In this document: positions 25,483 through 38,700 of the stretch, one piece after another | Layout: each line of letters starts with the position of its first letter | Numbering within the stretch: the stretch's first letter is position 1 | NCBI GenBank assembly: GCA_049999805.1 | Contig: JBNGIO010005951.1 | Span: 132,700 to 196,699, forward strand | DNA from: Folioceros fuciformis | Lineage: Eukaryota; Anthocerotophyta; Anthocerotopsida; Anthocerotales | Direction of reading: 5' to 3' | Length of the DNA: 64,000 nucleotides | Made by a program: the position numbers and the translations under genes | Notes under the pieces: model-generated | Told to the model about the DNA's origin: nothing | The model's input: only the letters and a program-made list of their open reading frames with translations | Databases searched by the model: none

Positions 25483-27398
25483 ATGGAAGGCAGTACCCCG
25501 TTACCGAGGTTACAGAAAAACCCGCAGGTGAACCACAAACCCGACAGCTATGCCGACTTGGAAGATTTGGAATACCCGGGTGCTTTGTACAGCGCTATGG
25601 AGCTTTATCTCCCTACCAACATGCTGAATGCTCCAAGAAATAGGAAAATTCTATTCATGGAGAAGATTCTGGCAAAATATCGTCCTAATGCCGATCGGGC
25701 TCGGGTAGGTAGGGGAATGCTTGGTAGGGGGACTGTGGTTTTCAATCCAGTGTGAATTTGGAAGTGGTCCGACAGGTGGATCGCAGAGATGCTTAAAAAT
25801 TGGTGCTTGCTTGATGCTCTTTGACTGTTATCCAGGATGCTGCGGCTGCTGAGCGTCCAGAGAGGATGTGAAGTCACTCATTATGTATGTTATGAACGTG
25901 CAGAGACATCGAGAGTATCGTGAGAGAATCAGCCACTGCTACCAGGTAGGTGTGCATGCAGCAACTTAGGAGGTTTCCATCTTGTAACCAGCACCATAAG
26001 TTTATGCCGTATGCATATATACTGTCTGAGCAGAGCAATGGTTCTGGTGCTGCAGCCTTTGCACGAAGAGCTCTACTCTCTGGATCCAGACCGCTTCTTT
26101 GTCCGATCGTTTCTGGATGCTGTGAAGGAGGGTACTCGGGAGTCCATACAAAGTATACTAACCGAGCATTCACCAGGAATTTTCACTTTTGATATGCTTG
26201 AGCCTACTTTCTGCTCCATGATGTTAGACGAAGTAAGCGCGTGGTCCCTCCTTCTTAGTGCTATGCGACTGGCCATATGTCATCATGCTTGGTTTCCTCA
26301 TTGCTGTCAGCCTTGCAGGTTGAACACTTCGAAAACTGGGCTACTGAGGCCAAGGTTAAAGTCATGAGACCAAATACAATGAATAACTATGGGGCCGTGC
26401 TAGATGACATTGGCATGGAAACCATGTTGGACAAGCTCATGCTTGACTTCATCAGACCCATGGCCCAAGGTAACCTCCTGCAACACCTTTGTGAATCCTT
26501 TCTGTTTTACACTAAGATCTTGCACGTGTTGCTGACTAAGGCGAATCTGATCTGTTCAATGCAGAGCTCTTTCCAGATGTGGGCGGGTCGTCACTTGATG
26601 CTCATCATGGTTTTGTCGTAGAATATAGTATGGACAGAGATCTTGAGCTCGGTAAGTGTTTGATCTTTGCTAGTACCTTGCTGCAAACTGTGTATTCCCT
26701 TTACAAGCACCGCAATTAGCTGTACCTCTGTGTGCCTTGTGTATGCATAGCATTGTGCCATGTAGTTGTAGCATAGATACTGAATCTGTTTGTGGTATGA
26801 TCATGCCATGAATTGGGTTCTTCTGTACCAGGTTTCCACGTCGATGACTCAGAGGTCACCTTGAATGTATGTCTGGGGAAGAATTTTGAAGGTGGCGAGC
26901 TTTTCTTCAGGGGCGTTCGCTGTGAGAAGCATGTAAATGGGGAAGCTCGACCTCAGGTTTCCCAGTCGCACTTACGCCTCCAACCAGCTTGTTGGTGCTA
27001 CTTGTTTTTTGTTGTTATGTACATCACGCTGGGAGGATGGGACGATAGCTGATGCAAGGTAGCTTATGACAGGAGGTGTTGGAGTATTCTCATGTACCAG
27101 GCCGTGCAATTCTTCATGCTGGACGGCACCGTCATGGTGCCAAAGCCATCACATCCGGACATCGCTCAAACTTGATTATCTGGTGTCGGAGGTTTGTGTC
27201 GCTCAGTCATGTGTATTATTCAGGGAAAGTCTCCTCTTACTCACCCTAGTTGTCGATTCATTTTCCACTTGCAGCTCGGAATTTAGGGAGCTAAAGAAGT
27301 ATCAACTCGACTTGTCGACCTGGTGTGGAGAGTGCTTAATGCGGAAAAAAGAAAGACGTCGTCGGTTATCCTTGGCAAAGCGACAGCTTGCTTCCTAA
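25483..27398 (+). CDS. ICU11/CP2-like 2-oxoglutarate/Fe(II) oxygenase
   Basis: Nine exons: 25483-25704, 25836-25867, 25906-25945, 26056-26232, 26319-26469, 26565-26651, 26832-26956, 27073-27191 and 27275-27398. They sum to 1,077 bases (358 residues) in one frame. The C-terminal half is a prolyl-hydroxylase-type double-stranded beta helix. Iron ligands fit the H-x-D of GFHVDDSEVTLNV and a distal His in HAGRHRHGA; the 2OG-binding Arg fits SGHRSNLIIWCR. LRPN-type RPNTMNNYGAVLDDIG and DAHHGFVVEYSMDRDLELG are also characteristic. The family is the plant CUPULIFORMIS group (ICU11, CP2), known in Arabidopsis as Polycomb-repressive-complex accessory factors in the nucleus; related animal proteins are OGFOD2-like. 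The chain ends in a basic tail (KKERRRRLSLAKR). Exon 3 uses acceptor CAGAG, chosen because it keeps YRERISHCYQ in frame. The gene is convergent with the PP4R3 gene. Family assignment is firm; the chromatin role is by homology. Confidence 0.93.
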
Positions 27399-27756
27399 TT
27401 TGTGGGTGGCAGGTGATTGCCCTACTTGTGGGCGATAGGTAGTAGGCTTGTAGTGTACCCTCATTTTTAACATGAACGAAAGGTATTCGTGAATCTGGGG
27501 TCCGATCGATTTACATGTTTCTCGCTGCAAATGGCTGCGATGTCATGCTGACAAAAATCTATTAACAAGTGTGACCCATAACGGATTACGGTAAAGATAT
27601 GCGTCCTATTTATATCGAATTTATCGACTACAATATCTGATTCTGACTACAGACGTTGAAGATCGTGCCGGGTTGAGCTCTACGCTTCGGCAATGCGGTG
27701 ACACAGGAACAATATCAGAGAAACCGTATCATACCCAGAGAGATCTCAATAACATG
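27399..27756. other. Convergent 3' intergenic region
   Basis: This 358-base stretch separates two convergent stop codons and must hold both 3' UTRs. No other feature is seen. Confidence 0.6.
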
Positions 27757-30700
27757 CTAACCGGGAGATGCCTGAGCTCCTTCCCTTAAGATATCTGTTC
27801 CTCCCCCAATAAAATCACCCTCGTTGGGCACTCCAGCACCGTGTGAAACACCAAGCATTCCGTCGTCTAACCTCACATCGCCCAAGCTGGACTTCCCGTG
27901 AAAAGGGCTACTCTCACCTCCGTTGGACTTGCAACTTCTATCCAACGCTGTGGGGTAATCTGGAACAGCTCCACTCCCCTCGTCCCCGCACCTGTCACTA
28001 CTCACTGATGGTAAAACTCCAGTTGGCCGACAGTTGGATCCGTCATCCACATCCGAGAATGAAGCCTCATTGGCATCAGGGCTCTTCCTGCAGGCGTTGT
28101 CAGAGTCGCGATCATCAAAAGCTTCCGACACGCCGTCATCATTCCTGAGAGCCGCCTTCGACTTGCCCACTTCATCTTCCACTTCAAGCTGAGAACCTTC
28201 CGCTTCAGCTGTCCCAGCTTGATCTTGAGCTTCCTCAGATTTCAGCCTTTTCATCCAAGCATCATCACCATCACCATCATCACGGCCACGCTTAGGGCTT
28301 TGCGCACCTCCTCGAGGCCAGGGTATATCCTCAATGGCAGCTGCAATCGAAACTTTGTTCTCTGCCCGCTTCGAAGGATGACCCTTAATGTGATTGCTGT
28401 TTGGCAGCACAGGAATGTCCTCTTCCTCGTCTTCATAATCCACAAGTCCGAAGGAATTTCCCCTGCAGTTCAAAAGGCTGCTCAGTCCATGCTCAACACG
28501 ACCTGTGCTTGCCAAGAAGAGCTACACAAAATCAAATCAGATAACCTGAAAAGCACAGCTGCTAGGGCGTTGCCGTTCACAACCACTGCTGGGGAAGGGA
28601 ATGAAGGAGAAGCTCCTTTTGCAGACACGGACTCTTCCTCATCATCGCTGCACAATATGAAGAAAGTATGGTAAACACACTCGATTCCCCTAGATTCTGT
28701 AAAAATCTACCTTGTTCATCTTGATTGCCTTACCTATCTTCATTGAAATAATCTTCCTCATCCTTGTCAAGTGCTCTCTCATCTTTGCGATGTCTTGCAT
28801 CTACCACAGCATCGCCATCATTGCGAATTCGAGGGTGTGCGGAATCTGTACTGTCTCTCGTCGCTTGTGTATCTCGTGCACCAGGTCTCGATCCTTCCAT
28901 ATTCTGCGAATCCATCCACAAGTGAGTGAGTGCACTTTCGAAGATGTAGCTGGGAAGCAGCTTCCACGACATGACAATGAAAAGTAAATGAACCCGCATT
29001 ACCTGCTCATATTTCAATTTGAGAGATTTATACGTGTGAACATACTCAATTTTCTCAAGCTTGTCGCCAAAAGTTTCAACGAAATGTGCGATCAAATTGC
29101 TCATGTTCTCCTGCAGAGTTCGGAGGCATGAGGAGACCAGGTGATCAAATCAGACCAAAAAAGATAAAAGCTTCAAACGGTACCTTCCGGATGAAGTCTA
29201 TGAGCTCCAACACAGCTGAGTTTAACAGGTTATAGCGCCTCCCATTTGCCAAAAACGCCTGAATTACAGGCTCAAACAAATTGTTCTTTACAAGGTAGCG
29301 GGAATAGAAATCCTCCTGCATCGAGAGAAAGATAAGTAAACCCAAACATTTTAGGCATTTCCAAAACGTTGCACGGGAGGTCTTGACAGAAGGAGGACCT
29401 TCAACCCGACACAGGTCCGAATAAACCGCACTGCAGCCACAACAAGATACTTCTCCTTACAACGGGTGAGCCGCAGAATTTTTTCAACAACATTATTACG
29501 CATTACGTAGTACCTGCAAAAGCACAGCCACAGCAAAATAAGATCGCGAGTAGAACCGACTACACCATAGCCATCAAGAACCAAATAACATTGCAAATCA
29601 TGCGATAACCCCATCGACAGCCAGAAGACCGAGGACTTGAGTAATTACTTGATTTTGAAGCCATGGTGCTGTACACAGAAGCACAGAAGCTCACAAATGT
29701 TAGCTAAGGTCTCTGGCGTGACAGGACCCTGTTTTCCTGCCACAGCAAAGCTTGAAAGTTGCTTGGACTTCTCTCTGTTTCCCTTCTGTAGACATCCTGC
29801 CGTTAGAGCCTCAAGAAGCTGGTCCATGTACTTTTCATAAAACACGTTTTTCACATCAAGGAAGGTGTCTCTTTCTGCATTTTGCTGCAATTTCACAACA
29901 GAAGACCTTTCAGGGAATTGGTCCATGCAACCCACAGAATTGCAAGATAGTTAGAGTCGTCTGCCTAAAATCACGCATCCATAACATCCATCAGCTATCA
30001 AGAGGGCCAAAGAAGGAAACAAAGAAAACGAAAACCCAATGATGCTGTACAAGACAGGGAGCCCATACCGATTCCTTAGTCTCAGAGTCCAACAGCATGC
30101 GCATCACTTCAAGAAGTTGGGCTTGAAGGCCACCTTCACCATGGGTTAGCATACCCTTCACCTGCAAGGCACAGCAATCATCCATCCTGAGGAAGGTTCT
30201 GGAAAAGGTTGCAAACAATCTTCAAGAGAACAGGTCCACTGATGGACACCAGAGGTTGTTTCCTGATGAAACCATGGAAAAGAAGATGCAAAGACAGTAC
30301 CAAAAGACTGAAGAGCTGATTGTCAGGTTGCTCCACCAGGAAAACTCGGAGCAGTATTGGCTCGTGACTCAACACGACAATTAAGATGTCACTTCTGCGC
30401 AAGGTACAAAGGACTACATCGGTTGGCACTGAAAATCTGAACCACAGTTCCCAGCCCACATTTATTGCCACTAATTTAGGTGGACTGAAGAAAACACATA
30501 CCCGATTAGACGGACAGCTTGGTCAGAGCTCTGAAGAGCATTGGTAACCGTGTCAAATAAACCTTTCTGGACTAGAGTACTGAAAAACAATGACAGACGT
30601 CAAGCAGAAGTACAGCCTCTTCTTCAGTCATCGCAGATAGACTACTAAAGAAGAACTCCCAGGGCATCATCTCACACCACATGCTGCACTAGTAAACATG

Positions 30701-33700
30701 GGCATCAGCTCGAAACAGCTCACACCTGAACAGCCTACTTCGATTAGCAGCCTGCACATGTTTACTTAGATTTACAAACTCCTGGACAAACAGCATCTGA
30801 AACACATCACAGTAAACAAGAAAAAGCTCAATCTTTCAAACAAATGAGCAGTTGAGTCCAACATACGCGAGAAAAAGTGTTAACAAGATGGCTACACAAA
30901 AGGAATGCCTGATTGAAATTGAGGAAGAAAACCACACACCAAGTCTTTCTTGACTTCTTCTGATGTTTCATGTGATCCTAGCTTCTCAAATAACTCGTCT
31001 AGAAAAACATTATTCGACTGAAGAGATGATACAACCTACAATCAACAATGAGACCAGTTTTCAGCGAAAAAGAAATGGCAAATGAACACAAAAAACGGGA
31101 GCATTGAGTTACAATAACCGACAAAGCGTACCGCAGCATGGTTAAAGAGAATCATTGAGTTTAGAGTTAAAAAGGTTTGATCATTCAGTACTCTTGGTAG
31201 TATTACATCCTGAAGCAATGGACGAGAACCCAACAAGATGAATCATCATGACGTATAAGGCAAAACTGATTGGAAACCACAACAGTCCAGAGACAAAGTG
31301 GACTGTGTTTCCATTTGACAGACTTTACCTTTGTGTATGTAATGCGGTAAGTCTGGTGAATCTTGGACACGATTGAAGCATCGTGAATAGGGACAGCCTG
31401 AATCAGACATTTCAGAAGTAAGCAATTAGGAGTCAAAACAACTGCAGCTCATAAAGCTTGGAGATCAATGATATCACTGAATCAGCATTCCACCCAATCA
31501 AACAGAGACCACCTCCTTGTAGAGGACAACGTCCTTCAGAAAGTGACGATGTTCTTGGCGTGTTGGAAGATCTGGATCATCTGCATGGACATCCATCTGA
31601 CGTGTGAGGTAGCCTTGACAGTCTTGAGAAGTTTTTTCAACAGAATAAATACAGACAGCCAAAAGGATGCCCTGCTTCAACTGTCACTGCAGAGACAATC
31701 TGGCAAACTTCCAAGCTCAAGAAAATGATATAACTCAATTGTTAGAGGTCTACGAGGAGGAGCGTACATTCTAGTGCTCCAACCACATCCATGACGTATT
31801 CATTGCTGAAGAGAACCTCAAAGAGACGTGGATCATTCAATAAAACTGCACCAAAAAAATGAAAATGATGAGGCTCCTTGAGACGAATTGCTGGCAAGTC
31901 CAATGGTTAAAACTTGCATGGACAACTTACTTAGTCCTTTTACAATCTTGTACAGCATGTGAAGACCCTCGATATTTTCCAGATCTTCACAAAGTCTAAA
32001 TACCTCTGCTAACTTGTGTATGTAATTCCACTGCAATCGGCCCAAACATGAGAAAAAGAAAACGGACAGCAAAATAAACATCGAGACATTCTAAAAATGG
32101 GGGCATGCCATGGCACTGACGGTTCTCAGAGAAAGGTCAGTGCACACATTTGGTTAAGGGAGAGAGGGAGTCCATGCGAAATTTTCCAAAAAGACACAAA
32201 GAGCAACATGACCAGAACAACAACATAACACCACAAGCCATCTGGCTTGAGAGAGAACCAAGAATATAATGCTGGAAGATCCCATCACATACCTCATCAT
32301 CAATGAGATTAGCAACACGAGGCCGCTCAAATGGCATAACCTCCGCCACTACCTAAAACGCCACTCCAAAATAGCAAGCAAAATAAGTATACAAGATAAT
32401 TGGAGGTAAGAAACGAAAACACTGAGGATGGCAACCACATCATCAAACCGCATGTCCAGTAAGCACATTCAGGACAAACTAGGAATACCGATTACTCATC
32501 AGCCAGAGTGCTGGCTGACGAAGGAAGGGGAAGGAGATCTCAGGTTGGGCATGCGATTGCCACATATTTGTTCTTAAAAGTAAAACGGTGAAAACTTCAC
32601 AGCATGAGCAGCAAAGAATTACCTATCATCTCTGCTTTGTTGCTCAGCGAGGTTCAAATGAAGTTGGAACCAAGCCCTAACAATCACAAAAAAAATCCAG
32701 CGAAAGCCAGCAGAGACTGCCTACTTTAGACAAGTTGTCTCTGTCTGCTTTACTCACCAAGAAACAGGCAATCTGCACAGAGCACATACATAGGAGACAT
32801 TTGAGACCATAAATACATAAGGAGAGTGTGACTGACCCACCTTCACAATTTGAGGAAGGTTGGTCAGCTCCGGTACAGGTAATTCAATCATATCACCGCC
32901 AGCACCTGCAAACACGTGCCATCGCCCAGAGGAACCAGAATGTCTTTCTTCAGCCAACATGACTGAAGTACTCCTAAGGAAATCTACAAAGGACAGAATT
33001 GACGTTGATAAGGAGCCAGAATGACAGTGCCATTCCCTCCCATACTACTGATCGACTGTAATCCCTGGTTCAGCCCAAGTCACTTCAAGTATCTCACCTT
33101 CCTCATGTGAGGTGCCTGAGTGCTCAAAATCATTGTACGCGGCGCGTGAACCAGCATCTATGCCTGACAGAACAAAATACCACCAGTGTCGAAGTGTTTC
33201 CTGGGAAAACATTTTAGGAGGAGACCAATCACAAACATGTGACAGAAAACTATGCGATCGCCTACCTCCAACAGACGGGAAGGGGATTGTACCTTGCACA
33301 TGGCGAATCTGATCCCTGCATAACAATGACAATCAGGACTTCAAGCAAAAAAAGATTATCACGCCATTCCTCCAAGTAAACCAGGGACCAAACATTCAAA
33401 TACCAGATAAACGAGCATCCCATTGATTCCTGAAAACTGAGGGCCAGATCTGTTGCCACGTCTGGATCCTTCCAAGAGATGATGGTTTCTACAAGGCCGA
33501 CATCAGGACATAAGCAGAAGATCTCAAAGACTGTGCAAACCAGTACATTTTGATTTACATTCACAAGACTCTCCCACACCAACATCCCACGCATGCAAGC
33601 CTTGCTCCACACACTGAAGAGACATGACTTCATACAATCTAATAACATAGCCGAGGGATCCCCAGGAGTACCTTCCTTCCTGCGGTATACATCCTCAGCG

Positions 33701-33962
33701 GATATTCTATGGATAAGCAAGGTTGTTGCGTTGTCTTCCTCATCAATCACGACAAGCCCAACAGCCTCAGAGCGCTGCGCCGAGAGGACAACGAAACAAC
33801 ATTGTAAGGGACCCCCCCACGTGATTGAATTATCCAACCGCCGCCCACCAAACACGAACAACCACAATGTCATACCTCGAGGTACTCGACGTAAACGTGC
33901 CCTGTACCCTTATCGTCCCATTTCCCTTCTTCGTTCAACCGATACACCTTGACGCGCTGCAT
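27757..33962 (-). CDS. Protein phosphatase 4 regulatory subunit 3 (PP4R3/SMEK)
   Basis: A multi-exon gene, about 19-20 exons with introns near 100 bases, encodes the PP4 targeting subunit. Start at 33962 gives [19 protein letters not shown], the canonical opening; an in-frame Met at 34082 would add 40 residues. The first exons are 33962-33876 and 33774-33672. The N-terminal EVH1/PH-like domain continues through [29 protein letters not shown] and [12 protein letters not shown]. The SMEK armadillo region follows ([77 protein letters not shown]). The acidic tail includes [16 protein letters not shown] and [15 protein letters not shown], with a basic PKRGRDD stretch, likely a nuclear signal. PP4-R3 recruits PP4 to substrates in DNA repair, meristem and miRNA pathways in Arabidopsis. 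The gene appears intact, but not every exon border was fixed. Confidence 0.93.
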
Positions 33963-35713
33963 GGCCCAGACAGGCGTCAGCGTCATCCTCGTACTCGTCA
34001 TCCCAGCCACGCTGCCTCCAAATCCTAAACAAACCACAACTAGGAACGGCGAGGGAGACGCAGCCCCCAGCCCGAGACCCAATTCGGACCCAGCTCACAT
34101 CCTCGTGCCTCTGACACACACACGAGCAATCAAGCAAACCACAAGGCTAGGCTGATTTCCAGCTCAACGGCGATGTGGAGCAAGAGGAGCTTACTTCTCC
34201 TTGGTGTGCCATCCCGCACAGGCATTACGCCAACATGACCCCTGTTTGCAAACAGCTTGGATCCAATAAACCGGTATGGAGCAGAATTTCACTGGAGCCC
34301 CACCTCCCGGAAGAGTAAGGGTGCGGCGTTGGGAGAGACGACTTCACGAGGCCGCATTCTTGCAGTCCAGACCCAGCTCCTGAGACAATGACCGTACGCG
34401 TGCGTTGCCTTTCGCTGAACCTTCCAGCCCGTTCCGGCCTGGCCCGGCCCGGCCTCCGACCTCCCGCCCCCTCGCCTGGCCTGGCCTCGTCCCGGCCCTG
34501 CCGCGCCTACGCCTACCCCTGCACTCGGGCTCGCGGTTCCGCTCCAAACGCTCGAAAATCTTCGCTTGTCCCTTTTGCTTAGGTTGAGAGTCCCCCGCCA
34601 GCTGCGAATCGTCTCATGTGTGTCCGGCCCTCCACGGGCTGGTCTAGGGATCAACTAATGTTTCCATTTTTTATGTCTAAAATCTGAGTCGGGCAGGTCA
34701 GTGATGAACGGCAAGACAGAAACCGACGATTTCTCCTCTCCAATCGTCTCTTACAACCGGCGTGTGAAAGGCATCCTCGTGCAAACCTACTGTACATGCA
34801 TTGGCACTTACTACTGTAGGGCGATATCTAGGGTTTTCGATGCAGGCTTCGCTCGGAGGCCAACACCCGGCATAGCTGATCATGATGATCAGGACGTATC
34901 CACTACCCCGCCGCAATGCAAGGATTCTCTCCATTGCCCTCGATCCTCGACGGCACTGGTTCATGGAGCTTTCTGACAATCTCACTGAAAATGGGCCACA
35001 GGCTCCAACTCCACATGCAGCCCGCGGATGAAGCCCGGCCAGCATATACAGTTATGGTCTTCCGCGCGTGTTCCGGCCGAGCTCCCACATGCTCCAAAAG
35101 CTCCTGAAAAAGATGTGTACACACATGGCTACCTCAATTTGAGCCAAAGCTACCCATGTGACCATTTAAGGGCCATGCGTATGTGGCTGGAGGAGGAGGA
35201 TATGCGTGTGCCTTGATCCAGTCGGACAGCTTTTCCGCTTTCCTGGGAAGTAGAAACCTGGAAACCACCAGGAAGGGGAAGATGGCAAGGCACCTGTTGC
35301 TCGACAGCAGGTGTCGAAAGGAAAGCAGGCCGGTGCTCCAGTCTGGTTCGACTGCGAGGCTTGTTGGCGATCACTGGTCTCTGGTGCAAGAGAGCCTAGG
35401 CCAACACGGACCCAGTGGCTTGGTACCGAAACCCATGGAAACCCAAGGTTCTCTGCTGCTGAGATTCTGCGGTCAGCCAGGTGGCCCTTAGGGCTTACTA
35501 TCATTTCTGTTCTTCTAGACAGTACCCCCGGCTTGGATGTACTTGGGATCTGTGGCCCGTGGCACCACAATGAGTGGAGGGTGACCTGGTCACATCGTCC
35601 AGGGTATGTACGCAGCCGGCGTCTCCCTGTGCCCACACGAGTGCTCTTCCTTCCCTTCATGAGGTATGCCTGCCAGATTGTGGCATGGACTACATCCATA
35701 TTTCGGCCCTGCG
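33963..35713. other. Intergenic region between PP4R3 and PPR genes
   Basis: It holds the PP4R3 5' region and the PPR 3' flank. A GC-rich patch at 34430-34510 is made of overlapping GGCC/CCGGCC words and gives proline/glycine/arginine-rich frames on both strands. I take it as a promoter-proximal GC island rather than coding. Nothing else is recognised; minus-strand frames running past the PPR stop into 35166 do not encode a DYW domain. Confidence 0.5.
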
Positions 35714-38700
35714 TCACTCCCTGGACACGTACTTGTACCCAACTGAGAAACTCAGCACCAGCCCGTCCATGTCTGTCCACCAACTCTGGCCTGGTTCCTT
35801 CCGGGCTCCAATTCCTGCTTTCCATGCCTGCACTTCCCGTGCACGCTCCCACATCTGGGCATCAGCATATATGTTTGACATCAACAGGTATGCTCCAGCA
35901 TCATTCTTGTCCACCTTCACAGCTTCATCAAACGCATGGCGACCCACCTCCACATTGCTCCATTTCCGACAAGCACCCAAGAGAGTGTTCCAAACTGCAG
36001 CATCGGGTGGGAATGGCATTGTCGTTAGTAACGACAGCGCCTCGTCCAGGAATCCTGCACGACCCAGGAGATCCACCATGCATGTGTAGTGCTCTGCCGT
36101 GGGAGAGATGCCATACAGTCTGGTCATCTCCTCGAAGAATCTTCGACCTTCGTTCACTAGACCGGTATGACTACATACTGTTAGTACAGAGGAAAAGGTG
36201 ATGCTGTCCGGGGGTATGCCACTCTCTCTCATTCTCAGAACCAAGTGAAAGACCTGTTTGCTGTTTCCTAGATTGGCGTACCCAGAGATCAACGCATTCC
36301 AGGCAGCAACATCCCTTCTCGCCATTGCCTCAAAAACCAACACTGCATCCTCCATGCTACCACACTTTCCATACATGTTTATCAAACTGCCGGCTATGAG
36401 CATATCAGCTTGAAACCCAGCTTCTTTGATTTGTGCATGAAGCTGCCTTCCCAGATGCAAGGCTGCCACATTTGCACATGCCTGCACCAAACACAAAAAC
36501 GTAACGGAATCAGGTGCTTCCATGCCGTCTTCCTGCATAGCCTTGTAAAGCCTGAGGGCCTCTAGCCCCATGCCCTTCTGAGAATATCCTGCAATCATGG
36601 CATTCCACGTAACCACATGCTTCTGGGGAAGTTCGTCAAACGCGTCCTGAGCGCTCTCTAGGTTGCCGCACTTGGCATACATGTTTATCAAACTGCTGGC
36701 TACAAACTCATTCCCCAAAAGCCCTCGTTCTGTCAGTTGTGCATGAAGCTGCTTTCCCGTCTCCAAAGCAGGAATACCCACAACCGCACATGCCTGAAGG
36801 AGGGACACAAAAGTCACAGAGTCGGGCGTTACAGTACATTCGTCTTGCATGGCCCTGTAAAGACGAAAGGCTTCCTGCCCCATGCCATGCTGAGCATAGC
36901 CTGCTATCATGGCATTCCACATCACCACATTCCTTTCACCTAGTCCATCAAAGACAGTGCGAGCATCTTCTAGGCTGCCGCACTTTGCATACATATTTAC
37001 CAAACTGCTGGCTACAAAGGGATCATCCTGAAAGCCGTGCTCTTTCACCTTCGCATGAATCTGCTTCCCCTTCTCTAACGCTGGATTGCCCACACCTGCA
37101 CAAGCTTGCAGTAGGCATACATATGTGACAGAAGTGGGTGCAGCTTTGTCTTCCTCTTGCATAGCCCTGTAAAGATTCAGGGCTTCTTGCCCCATGCCCT
37201 GCTGAGAATATGCTGCTATTAGGGTACTCCATGTCACCGAATCTTTTTGGGAAAGTCTATCAAAAATGTCCCGAGCATCTTCTAGGCTGCCACACTTGGC
37301 ATACATGTTTACCAAGCTGCTGGCTACAAACGGATCAGCCTGAAGTCCACGTTCTCTGATCTGTGCATAGAGTTGCCTACCCTGCTCAAGAGCGGGTGTT
37401 CCCAAACTTGCACATGACTGAAGTAGGCCCGCAAACGTCACACAGTCAGGTGTGACGGAGCCTTCTTCTTGCATACCCCTGTAGAGACCAAGAGCTTCCT
37501 GCGCCATGCCCAGCTGGGAATATCCTGTTATCATGACATTCCACGTCACCACATTCTTTTCACCAAGCCTGACAAACACATCTTGAGCATCCACTAAGCT
37601 GCCACACTTCACATACATATTTACAAGTCTCCCCCCTACGGCCACATCAGCCTGGAGTCCTCTTTCTCTAATTTGTGCGTGAAGCTGCTTCCCTGCATCC
37701 AAGGCCAGGGTGCCAACGCGTGCACATGCCTGCAACAGGCACATGAATGTCACAGAATCAGGTGAAACAATGCCTTCTTCTCGCATGGCCCTGTAGAGTT
37801 GAATGGCTTCCCATCCCATGCCCTGCTGGGAATATGCCCCTATCATAGCACCCCACGTCACCACATCCTTTTGATGAAGTGAATCAAAAAGATTCCGAGC
37901 ATCCTCAAGGCTCCCGCATTTTGCATACATGTTTACCAAACTGCTGGCTACAAACACATCAGCTTGAAGCCCTTCTCCCCTTATCTGTGCATGAAGTTCC
38001 CTTCCATTCTCCAAACCGCAGGAGCCCGCACTTGCACATGCCTGCAGGAGGCACACACATGTTGCCGAGTTGAGTGTCATCATCCCTTCCTCTTGCATAG
38101 CTCTGTACAGCCGAAGGGCCTCCTGGCCCATGCCTTGCTGGGAATATCCTGCTATCATGACATTCCATGTCACCACAGTTTTTCGATCAAGCCCCTCAAA
38201 CACTTGCCGAGCAGCCTCCAAGTTCCCGCACTTGGCATACATGTTCACCAAGCTGTTGGCCACAGACACATCAGTCTGTAGCTCTTGTTCTCTGATTTGT
38301 GCATGAAGTTGCCTTCCCTTGGCCAAAGCTGGAGGGCCCACACATGCGCAAGCCTGCAACAAGCACAGAAATGTCACCGAGTTGGGCGCAACAAGGCCTT
38401 CTTCTAGCATACAACTGTAAAGACGAAGAGCTTCCTGACCCATACCCTGCTGGGAATACCCTGCAATCAGAGCACTCCATGTCACCACATCCTTTCGAGG
38501 AAGCCCGTCAAACAACCTTTGAGCGTCTTCCAAGCTGCCACACTTTGCATACATGTCCACCAAACAGCTGCTGACAAACAAGTCACGCTGAAGGCCACCA
38601 GCCATCACATCAGCATGCACCTTTTGCCCCGATTCCAAGTCCACTCCCTTAGCACAAGCCTGCAGGGCTGCTACAAAGACATGTGCATCTGGTTTTATGC

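Noticed and set aside
33262-33873. Long minus-strand frame through PP4R3 exons 2-4
   Set aside because: It runs through introns; the spliced exons explain the conserved sequence.
35166-35852. Minus-strand continuation past the PPR stop as a DYW domain
   Set aside because: The frame contains none of the DYW deaminase signatures (HxE, CxxC).
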